From Dehalococcoidia bacterium (GTDB lineage: Bacteria; Chloroflexota; Dehalococcoidia; Lucifugimonadales; JAGWBF01): 30,607 nucleotides of DNA. The stretch's first letter is position 1. Each line of letters begins with the position of its first letter. Made by a program: the position numbers and the translations under genes. This document shows positions 24,631-30,034 of this stretch, piece after piece. Below the pieces are notes generated by a model that saw nothing but the letters and a program-made list of their open reading frames with translations, made no database searches and was not told the origin of the DNA. The DNA lies in NCBI GenBank assembly GCA_021296025.1, contig JAGWBF010000009.1, forward strand, positions 5,200-35,806, written 5' to 3'.

Positions 24631-25254
24631 TTAGGCGATGGGTGTACCCCAGCGGTCAATCGAGCACACCTCGGGGAGGGGCTTGCGCTGGTTGGGTCCG
24701 AAATTCCCCCGGGGGTATCCTAGGGGGATGCAGTACACCACCTCTGCCGTATCCGGGATGTCCAAAAGCTGGTGTATCCGCTCCTCAACCGTGGCGTGGA
24801 GGGTCGTTATGGTGCCCCCGATGCCCAGGCACCGGGCAGCCAGCAGCATGTTTTGCACAGAGGGGATCACCGAGGCCCTAGCATTGGCGCCCTTTGCCGT
24901 GGAGCAGACCATGACTATCACTGGCGAAATTCCGATCTCATTAGCCATTTTCATGGCTGACTGGCGGGGGTTCTTGCCCGGAGGCAGGTCTTCGGGGCCG
25001 TTGATTCCCTCGTCTTTGCGCTTGGCCCACCAAGCTTCCCGGTAGAGCTCGGCGAACTTAGCCCTGGTGTCGGCATCCTTCAGCACCAGGAAGTGCCAGT
25101 TCTGGGCGTTGCCCCCGTTGGGAGCGCGGATGGCCGCCTCCAGTATCTCGCGCAGGTCGTTCTCGGGCAGGGGGTCGGGCTTCTGCCTACGAATAGCCCG
25201 GAGGGTGTAGATGGCTTCCCCAAGGGACATGTTGAGACTGGTTGGGCCAGGCAT
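24631..25254 (-). CDS. nitroreductase family protein
   Basis: 207 residues. The FMN-binding nitroreductase pattern includes AIYTLRAIRRQKPDPLP, ILEAAIRAPNGGNAQNWHFLVL near 37-58, SVQNMLLAARCLGIGGTITT and a late CIPLGYPRG. The N-terminal RAIR is the flavin-contact arginine region. Such NAD(P)H-dependent FMN enzymes reduce nitro groups, quinones, enones or free flavin. The physiological substrate is unknown. The ATG has aaaggag five bases upstream. It is convergent with the Fe-ADH-like gene (19-base gap); the promoter at 25322-25350 lies in the gap before the cupin gene. It could supply reduced flavin to the LLM enzymes, which is inference. Confidence 0.88.
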   Translation of the reverse strand: MPGPTSLNMSLGEAIYTLRAIRRQKPDPLPENDLREILEAAIRAPNGGNAQNWHFLVLKDADTRAKFAELYREAWWAKRKDEGINGPEDLPPGKNPRQSAMKMANEIGISPVIVMVCSTAKGANARASVIPSVQNMLLAARCLGIGGTITTLHATVEERIHQLLDIPDTAEVVYCIPLGYPRGNFGPNQRKPLPEVCSIDRWGTPIA

Positions 25255-25321
25255 GGAGCTCCTTTCTAGGTGGGGATCCCAAGGCGGGAATCGTTAGAAG
25301 GTCGAATGTTTGGTAGACGGT

Positions 25322-25350
25322 ATTCTATTGAGGCCCCTCTAGGCCGTCAA
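25322..25350 (-). promoter_or_regulatory. promoter for the nitroreductase gene
   Basis: Minus-strand TTGACG (complement of 25345-25350) and TAGAAT (complement of 25322-25327) are 17 bases apart. They sit between the cupin stop and the nitroreductase start, so the two genes may be transcribed separately. Confidence 0.6.
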
Positions 25351-25365
25351 GGAAGCCGAAGATTA

Positions 25366-25734
25366 CTACTCCTCCAGCGCTACGACCACGTACAACCGGG
25401 TTCCCATGCTGACCACCCTGGTGGTGTGACCCTTCCCCGTCAGGTCTTCGGCCAGCAGGATGTCCCCGGGGCCGACGCGCATCTTGGTCCCGTCGCTGGC
25501 TTCGATCTCAGCCTCGCCGGTAAGGGTGATGGTGTACTGGCGGCGAGGCGCATTATGCCAGTCCAGGAAGTATCCCGGGGGTGACTCCCGGAAGGTGATC
25601 CCCGATGCGGGCTGGAAAGGTGTTCCAAGGCCGTACGCCCCCTCAGTATCCACGAAGGACTCCATAGGCACGTCCACCTTCTCTATGTGGGTGAGGTCGT
25701 CGTCCCCAGTGTAGACCCGTACTATCTCAGCCAT
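25366..25734 (-). CDS. small cupin-domain protein
   Basis: 122 residues, single cupin barrel. FLDWHNAPRRQYTITLTGEAEIEASDG carries the first motif histidine and glutamate; VGPGDILLAEDLTGKGHTTRVV carries the second motif with its PGD turn and histidine. This LAEDLTGKGH type occurs in small bacterial cupins found beside catabolic genes. They bind a metal and may act on small carbonyl compounds, but no reaction is established for this one. The start has caaggag upstream. The gene lies upstream of the nitroreductase on the same strand, with 111 bases between. Confidence 0.8.
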   Translation of the reverse strand: MAEIVRVYTGDDDLTHIEKVDVPMESFVDTEGAYGLGTPFQPASGITFRESPPGYFLDWHNAPRRQYTITLTGEAEIEASDGTKMRVGPGDILLAEDLTGKGHTTRVVSMGTRLYVVVALEE

Positions 25735-25769
25735 GACCGCTCCTTGAGGTTGATAGGTGCTTCGCCAAG

Positions 25770-25796
25770 ATTATATCCCAACTTCTTGGATGTCAC
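25770..25796 (-). promoter_or_regulatory. possible promoter for the cupin gene
   Basis: Minus-strand TATAAT (complement of 25770-25775) has GTGACA 15 bases upstream (complement of 25791-25796). The -10 is perfect; the spacing is short. Confidence 0.4.
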
Positions 25797-25919
25797 GTCC
25801 AGGCTAGAGGCCACTCTGCCCTTCGCCGTAATAGGAGAACATCCGTACGTTGGAGGTTCAGGGCCGTGTCCCTGCCATAGAGAGAGGTTGAGCGGGTCCA
25901 AATAAGAGGCGATCTCCCG

Positions 25920-25948
25920 TTGACCATGTCTCACCATGGGCATACAAT
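25920..25948 (+). promoter_or_regulatory. promoter for the VOC gene pair
   Basis: TTGACC at 25920-25925 and TACAAT at 25943-25948 are 17 bases apart, about 40 bases before the ATG at 25989. Confidence 0.6.
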
Positions 25949-25988
25949 CGTTTTCACGTAGCCCATTGCGGGCAGCCAGGAGGAGACC

Positions 25989-26486
25989 ATGACCTTCAAA
26001 CCAAAGGGCTTGGGACATGTCAACATCTATGTGCGCAACGCCGAGCGCTCCCGGGAGTGGTACGAAAGACTCCTGGGCCTCCACACCTACGATTTCCAGC
26101 CCGGTCGGGCGGCCTTCATGTCCGCCAACGTGGAGCACTCTCACGAGGTAGCCCTCATAGAGCTGGGCGAAGATGCCGACGGTCGCAAGGATGGCCAGGT
26201 GGGGCTGAACCACATGGCTTGGCAGGTGGGAAGCCTGACTGACCTGGAGGAGTTCTACCATCGTATGCAGGAGATGGAGGTGCCCATTGAGCGGGTGGCC
26301 GATCACGGTCTATCCCTGGGCATCTATTTCCGTGACCCCGACGGCAACGGCATAGAGGTGTACTACGAGACTCCCAGGGAGAAATGGCACCGCCAGGACA
26401 GCATCTTCATGGGTGAGGGCAGGCCAAAGGGTCAATTTCCGGGGCCATGGGATGAACAGATCGCCCGTCAGGAAGCGGCCGCTTAG
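25989..26486 (+). CDS. VOC family protein, extradiol dioxygenase-like
   Basis: 165 residues of the vicinal oxygen chelate fold. GLGHVNIYVRNAERSREWYERLLGL opens the first beta-alpha-beta module (H10). LNHMAWQVGS gives a central histidine near 75. YFRDPDGNGIEVYYE near 117-131 gives the late glutamate. This His-His-Glu set with the PDGNGIEVYYE signature resembles type I extradiol (catechol 2,3-) dioxygenases and their two-histidine-one-carboxylate iron site. The second barrel half is short, so a full-size dioxygenase is not certain; glyoxalase or thiol-transferase relatives remain possible. A proline- and charge-rich tail follows. aggag lies four bases before the ATG; the second VOC gene follows after 89 bases. 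Confidence 0.85.
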   Translation: MTFKPKGLGHVNIYVRNAERSREWYERLLGLHTYDFQPGRAAFMSANVEHSHEVALIELGEDADGRKDGQVGLNHMAWQVGSLTDLEEFYHRMQEMEVPIERVADHGLSLGIYFRDPDGNGIEVYYETPREKWHRQDSIFMGEGRPKGQFPGPWDEQIARQEAAA

Positions 26487-26575
26487 TCAACTATCCTGGC
26501 GAGCAGCTCTGGGCTCAGTCCCAGACAGGACCACTGGCAGGCAGGTTAACCAGTTTCTGAGGGAGGAGAGCAGAA

Positions 26576-26914
26576 ATGGAACGACCAAGGATTCGACACA
26601 TCGCCATCAATGCCCAGGACCGGGATGCTGAGGCCGACTACTACAAGAAGGTGTTCGGGTTGGAGGAGATCGAGCGTGGATCCAACGGCACGATCTACAT
26701 GTCCGATGGGCACGTGGGCGTGGCCATAATCAACGTGCCGACCATGCCTTGGGGCGTGAACCACTTCGGTTTCCACGTTGAGAGCGTCGAAGAGATAGAG
26801 AAGACTGCCGGGACCACGGCGGAGAAGAACATTGCCGCTGCGGCAGGGGAGCATTGGATCAAGGACGAGGAAGGGTACCGGGTAGACATCTCCGAACACT
26901 CCTGGCCCATCTAG
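26576..26914 (+). CDS. small VOC family (glyoxalase-like) protein
   Basis: 112 residues, one VOC module pair. RIRHIAINAQDRDAEADYYKKVFGL opens with the usual histidine; WGVNHFGFHVESVEEIEK carries the second. KDEEGYRVDISEHSW replaces the usual late DPDGN-IEV glutamate region, so the metal site may be incomplete. Function is unknown; pairing with the neighbouring extradiol-like VOC suggests a shared pathway or a hetero-oligomer, which is inference. gaggagag precedes the ATG. Confidence 0.78.
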   Translation: MERPRIRHIAINAQDRDAEADYYKKVFGLEEIERGSNGTIYMSDGHVGVAIINVPTMPWGVNHFGFHVESVEEIEKTAGTTAEKNIAAAAGEHWIKDEEGYRVDISEHSWPI

Positions 26915-27187
26915 GGGGCTATGCTATCCCACGGCCAGATAGACGATAAGCCCAACGCCGCCAACCACTAAGCAGGCTGGCAGCCCTGTTGGAATCAGCT
27001 CTGCCTAGCGGGCTTCGGATGTCTTCCCGCCGGACGTACATGAGACCGCTAATGCAAACAGTCCCTTGGCATCCATCGGCAGAAAACCTGGGCGGGCAGC
27101 TCGATTGCTTCCACGTTTTTCCTGAATCTGTCTCCAATTCATCATTTGGAAATGAAGCAGCGTTGCTCATGTTCAAGGCCAAGTAGT
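26915..27187. other. gene-free stretch with a possible membrane-protein remnant
   Basis: No confident gene. On the minus strand, 26924-27001 reads a 26-residue peptide, opened by a stop, that is hydrophobic and glycine-rich and ends LIVYLAVG followed by TAG. It looks like the last membrane helix of a lost protein. No ribosome site or start is seen. The rest shows nothing recognisable. Confidence 0.3.
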
Positions 27188-27574
27188 TTATCCGCCCATT
27201 TGGGCGATCCGCCTAACCATCCACGTTAGAGTGCTGGTGCGAGTCATGTTGCGGCGACGAGCCTCATTGTCAATGTATGCGGCCACATCCTCATCAACAT
27301 AAACATTTAAGCGCACGCGGGTCCCCGACGAACGGAGCAGAGGTATAGCAACAAGCTGGGTCCCCTCAGGAGTTGCAACGGTTTCCAGGGGAGAGGGATT
27401 CGGCAATTTGCCTCCCCGCGCCTCGTAGTCGTTGGCCCACTCGCGGAGGGACTCTTCTGCGTTCAGCATGGCCTCATCAACCGTTCGGCCCATCGCGACG
27501 CAACCAGGTAGATCGGGGAAGGATACCCCGTAGGAACCCGCCTTTCCATCAACAAGCGCAGCGTACCTGTTCAT
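27188..27574 (-). CDS. hicB: HicB family antitoxin with C-terminal ribbon-helix-helix
   Basis: 128 residues. The N-terminal half is the HicB partial RNase-H-like domain: GSYGVSFPDLPGCVAMGRTVDEAMLNAEESLREWANDYEARGG, covering about residues 13-55. The C-terminal part, RVRLNVYVDEDVAAYIDNEARRR, is a ribbon-helix-helix-type DNA-binding end (about 86-128). HicB neutralises HicA and represses the operon. The ATG is preceded by gaggt five bases upstream. It follows hicA with a ten-base gap, the usual toxin-first order. Confidence 0.9.
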   Translation of the reverse strand: MNRYAALVDGKAGSYGVSFPDLPGCVAMGRTVDEAMLNAEESLREWANDYEARGGKLPNPSPLETVATPEGTQLVAIPLLRSSGTRVRLNVYVDEDVAAYIDNEARRRNMTRTSTLTWMVRRIAQMGG

Positions 27575-27584
27575 CTCGCACCTC

Positions 27585-27773
27585 TCAATCGTTCCACCGC
27601 GCAGCCTTGGTGATGGAGTGGGCAACGTAGTTGGAAACCGACCGGCGACGGGGCAAGTGTATGGGCTCAATGATGTCTGGGTGGTGATAGACATCGTGAC
27701 TTCTGCCAGACCTTACCAATTTCCACCCCGACCTGATCAACCTTCGCCGAATCTTGGCGGTGTTGGTTTCCAT
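27585..27773 (-). CDS. hicA: HicA family toxin (mRNA interferase)
   Basis: 62 residues. RLIRSGWKLVRSGRSHDVYHHP has the catalytic-histidine pattern of HicA, and SVSNYVAHSITKAA is the C-terminal helix typical of the family (SI-x-K-A). HicA cuts mRNA and stops translation until HicB binds. The start is the ATG at 27773; a TTG two codons upstream is possible. No ribosome site precedes the ATG, and the operator-like palindrome begins three bases upstream, so the mRNA may be leaderless. It forms an operon with hicB. Confidence 0.88.
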   Translation of the reverse strand: METNTAKIRRRLIRSGWKLVRSGRSHDVYHHPDIIEPIHLPRRRSVSNYVAHSITKAARWND

Positions 27774-27776
27774 GTG

Positions 27777-27799
27777 CAAATATTAGCACGCTATATTTG
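27777..27799. promoter_or_regulatory. probable HicB operator at the hicAB promoter
   Basis: Outer arms CAAATAT (27777-27783) and ATATTTG (27793-27799) enclose TAGC-AC-GCTA (27784-27793). The site overlaps a TAATAT -10-like sequence on the minus strand, directly upstream of hicA. This is the expected place for autorepression by the HicB ribbon-helix-helix domain. Confidence 0.6.
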
Positions 27800-27837
27800 T
27801 TCTTGGTTATCATCCTGATGGCAGTGGCGGTTGCGAA

Positions 27838-27873
27838 GAGAGAGCATCTCCCGCCTTCGGGGGATGCTCTCTC
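27838..27873. terminator. 16-pair hairpin, probable transcription terminator
   Basis: gagagagcatctcccg (27838-27853) pairs with 27858-27873 through 16 pairs, one a G-T wobble, around a four-base loop. It lies downstream of the minus-strand gene ending at 27911 and upstream of the hicA promoter, so it would insulate the toxin operon. No T-run follows on either strand, so simple Rho-independent action is doubtful. Confidence 0.55.
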
Positions 27874-27910
27874 AGACTACGCGACAAGGACGCTTGGGCT
27901 AGAGTGGCAT

Positions 27911-28375
27911 TCAGCGATCCCGCTTCAAGAACCGCAGCCACCGCGAAAGTCCCGCTTCCTCCGCTGGACTGTGGACCCTAAAAAGCAGCTTACTCTTGCG
28001 GCGTCTGCGCCACGGCCAAAAGACAGGGAAGGGTAGCCACTGCCTGGGAGGGCGGTGGTTCCGAGGTCTCATCATCATACATGCGTCCATCGTGATTCTG
28101 TAATCCTCGCGCATCTCGGGCGAACGGATGAAAACCTTCAGCCCCACAGGGTTTCCTGCCTCGTTGACCAGCTTCCACCACAGGTCCGCAAGATACCCGG
28201 GCGGCTCCCACTCTGGAGATGTCGGGTGGTACACCGACTTGACCAGATGACCCATGTGCATCTTCTTGGGTCGGCAGGTAGCTCGCTGGGCGTTTGTTAA
28301 CTCATAACCGGGTCCGTCGGACAGAATCTCCCGGCTGATGCGAATCTTGTTTGGGTCTGTGGTTCCGCCGGACAT
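27911..28375 (-). CDS. hypothetical protein, basic and tryptophan-rich C-terminus
   Basis: 154 residues; no family recognised. The N-terminal third is polar. The middle holds KSVYHPTSPEWEPPGYLADLWWKL and VGLKVFIRSPEMREDYRIT, which looks like a folded segment. The last 50 residues are rich in Arg, Pro and Trp (WLPFPVFWPWRRRRK) and may bind nucleic acid or membrane, which is inference. The ribosome site (ggagga) is 12 bases from the ATG, rather far. It probably shares a transcript with the secreted protein gene upstream (38-base gap). The restricted position in the accessory stretch suggests acquired DNA. Confidence 0.45.
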   Translation of the reverse strand: MSGGTTDPNKIRISREILSDGPGYELTNAQRATCRPKKMHMGHLVKSVYHPTSPEWEPPGYLADLWWKLVNEAGNPVGLKVFIRSPEMREDYRITMDACMMMRPRNHRPPRQWLPFPVFWPWRRRRKSKLLFRVHSPAEEAGLSRWLRFLKRDR

Positions 28376-28413
28376 GGTGTGTCAGTATCCTCCGGGAGAG
28401 TCCTAAACGGGTA

Positions 28414-28935
28414 TCAGGGGCAATCGTTGATGGTCCTTGTGACCCAAGGCGAGGAGCCGTCGTAGGTCTGACCATAGATGGTCACCCAACCGTACGCGTA
28501 AGACCGGTACTTGCCATCGACGCAGCCGATAATGGCCCTGGCCGTTACTCTCCGCTCTCCTTCCCCCGTCTCGCTTTCCTTTTTCTTTTGCTCCCATTTG
28601 CAGAAGAATTTCCAGAACTTGCACTTCTCCTTCTCTATCGTGATCTTTGCACCGATCCTGCTAGGTGTGACAGTAGAAGGACATGTGGTGATGGCAGCAG
28701 CATCAATCGTTGTGGGCTTATGGACTGAGTGGTGTACCGCGTCATGACTGACCCCGCAGCCATATGGGTTAGGAATGTGATGGCGGGTATTGCCATCACC
28801 CGACCCAAGAGGAACGAGCTCTCCACCTGGAGAGTCTCCTGTCTCTTGGGCAAGCACAAGGGCAGTAGAGCCGGATAGGGCCATCAGTAGCAGCAACAGA
28901 TGGTTTAGGCTATCGCCCAGCCCCAGGCTTGTCAA
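28414..28935 (-). CDS. hypothetical secreted cysteine-containing protein
   Basis: 173 residues if started at TTG 28935. The N-terminus has a hydrophobic run LLLLLMALSGSTALVLA followed by QE, a likely signal peptide with an A-x-A-type cleavage; the n-region lacks positive charge, so the start may be internal. The mature part has six cysteines (in GCG, TCP, KCK, FCK, GCV and DCP), which could form disulfides outside the cell. A Lys/Glu-rich stretch in the middle is followed by a beta-rich end with GKYRSYAYGWVTIYGQTYDG. No family was recognised. The TTG start overlaps the stop of a preceding small frame (TTGA). Confidence 0.5.
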   Translation of the reverse strand: MTSLGLGDSLNHLLLLLMALSGSTALVLAQETGDSPGGELVPLGSGDGNTRHHIPNPYGCGVSHDAVHHSVHKPTTIDAAAITTCPSTVTPSRIGAKITIEKEKCKFWKFFCKWEQKKKESETGEGERRVTARAIIGCVDGKYRSYAYGWVTIYGQTYDGSSPWVTRTINDCP

Positions 28936-29063
28936 CGTGTCCCGGGGTTAGTGGGGGCGCTCCCATCATCCTCGAAGGGGCGCTGTGTCAGCTGCTCGAT
29001 GGCTTGACGCTTCGCCGGCGAAAAGGGCCTGGAGGCCTTGCCGTTGATGTACCTGCCATCCAA
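28932..29063 (-). CDS. small open frame, possibly the end of a broken gene
   Basis: 43 codons from TTG 29063 to the TGA at 28932-28934; the frame stays open upstream to a TGA at 29136-29138. It reads MDGRYINGKASRPFSPAKRQ and then AIEQLTQRPFEDDGSAP, a composition that looks coding. There is no ATG and no ribosome site, so it may be the C-terminal remnant of a longer gene cut near the tRNA at 29164. The stop overlaps the next start in TTGA, which suggests the two were translated together. No family recognised. Confidence 0.3.
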   Translation of the reverse strand: MDGRYINGKASRPFSPAKRQAIEQLTQRPFEDDGSAPTNPGTR

Positions 29064-29163
29064 TCTGGATGGCGATTCTGGCGTGGAATTAAAGTAGGTG
29101 GCACACCGACGAACGTCAGCATATGGGCTGGTGTGTCAGCCAATCAACCATAAGTATGGTCTA

Positions 29164-29249
29164 TGGTGCCGAGGATAGGACTCGAACCTACACACCCGCA
29201 AGGGTAGCGGATTTTAAGTCCGCCGCGTCTACCGTTCCGCCACCTCGGC
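29164..29249 (-). tRNA. tRNA-Leu (anticodon TAA)
   Basis: Minus-strand cloverleaf beginning GCCGAGG and closing CCTCGGC-A-CCA, with CCA encoded. The anticodon loop CTTAAAA gives TAA. The long variable arm with CCCTTGCGGG is typical of leucine tRNAs. The T-arm GGTTCGAGTCC is intact. Confidence 0.95.
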
Positions 29250-29518
29250 AAAGATGGATAGCGTCCGGGCTTGCTGAAGGGCCAGCCCGCTATGCAATCG
29301 CTCTCTCATGCATTGTACAGGGAACCCCCTATGCGCGTCATGCCCACACCTCCGCGGCATTTCGCCCACCCTGGCGTCGGTTGGGTTGGGACGAATTGTG
29401 GCGAAGGATTAAGAGCAAGGTTGGGAGGGTGCCGGCTGAAGGATGTAGCTGAGTGGATGCTTGCCCAGAGACTGGAATGACGACGGAACAAGGTCGTGAC
29501 GTAGGGGCGAACCCCGGT

Positions 29519-29694
29519 TCACTCTACGGTGATCGTCTCACGAATCGCGTCCGCCGGTGTACCCCGAAGGCCATCCTCTCGACGGTCTTCGAGGATCAAG
29601 GCGATCGCTTCGGAGAGGCTGTCGCGCGATTCGGCTTTTTGTTTTGCCCTGACCGTTCGCTCCGGGAATTTCAAGACAGTACGCGATATACCAT
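29519..29694 (-). pseudogene. possible decayed HicB-like antitoxin remnant
   Basis: On the minus strand an ATG at 29694 opens MVYRVLS, like the start of HicB-like proteins, and then meets a stop. In another frame the sequence DSLSEAIALILEDRREDG, with a short tail ending TVE, resembles the C-terminal half of HicB/UPF0150 domains (EEAL...LREDGEPIP...TVEV). The middle with the PGC motif is missing. This reads as a frameshifted and internally deleted copy. The long open frame that covers it continues through tRNA-Cys and is not a gene. Bases 29250-29518 and 29695-29780 show nothing recognisable. Confidence 0.35.
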
Positions 29695-29780
29695 GAGTCG
29701 TCTCGTTAGCTGATTGCTGTGAACTCGTTACGCACCCTGGGGTTTCCCTCGAAGAAGGGTGCAATCCGAGGGGGGAAGAG

Positions 29781-29856
29781 TGGAGGCGACGGGCGGATTC
29801 GAACCGCCGAATAGAGGTTTTGCAGACCTCCGCCTTAACCACTTGGCTACGTCGCC
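29781..29856 (-). tRNA. tRNA-Cys (anticodon GCA)
   Basis: Minus-strand cloverleaf beginning GGCGACG, closing GTCGCC-T-CCA with CCA encoded. The anticodon loop CTGCAAA gives GCA. The U73 discriminator is the known cysteine identity base. It lies 16 bases downstream of tRNA-Leu(GAG), so the two are probably one transcript. Confidence 0.96.
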
Positions 29857-29872
29857 TTGCACAAAGCCTTTG

Positions 29873-29959
29873 TGGTGCCGAGGGCGGGATTTGAACCCAC
29901 ACAGGCTTTCGCCTACCACCCCCTCAAGATGGCGTGTCTACCAGTTCCACCACCTCGGC
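29873..29959 (-). tRNA. tRNA-Leu (anticodon GAG)
   Basis: Minus-strand cloverleaf beginning GCCGAGG and closing CCTCGGC-A-CCA, with CCA encoded. The loop TTGAGGG gives GAG. It has a long variable arm with a GGCGAAAGCC hairpin and an intact T-arm GGTTCAAATCC. Its acceptor stem is identical to that of tRNA-Leu(TAA) at 29164. Confidence 0.95.
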
Positions 29960-29971
29960 TTTGTGAAACCC

Positions 29972-29999
29972 ATTTTATCACACATCCGCCCCTTTGCCA
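29972..29999 (-). promoter_or_regulatory. possible promoter for the tRNA pair
   Basis: Minus-strand TAAAAT (complement of 29972-29977) lies 12 bases before the tRNA-Leu(GAG) 5' end. A weak TGGCAA sits 16 bases further upstream. Confidence 0.35.
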
Positions 30000-30034
30000 T
30001 CGGGCGTTGATGGACGCCGACGCAACACCGGACT

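Noticed and set aside
26989..27186. 65-codon plus-strand frame in the gene-free stretch
   Set aside because: No ribosome site, no recognisable motif, and composition unlike the neighbouring genes.
28560..28640. Pyrimidine-rich run as a possible terminator
   Set aside because: It is the coding complement of a Lys/Glu-rich stretch in the secreted protein; no stem precedes it.
29164..29185. tRNA-Leu 3' end as an attachment site with a second copy
   Set aside because: The only similar sequence in the window is the 3' end of the other tRNA-Leu at 29873; no partner copy was found at the far side of the accessory stretch.
29519..29902. 127-codon minus-strand frame
   Set aside because: It runs through tRNA-Cys and part of tRNA-Leu, so it is not a protein gene as a whole; only its last part is kept as a possible remnant.
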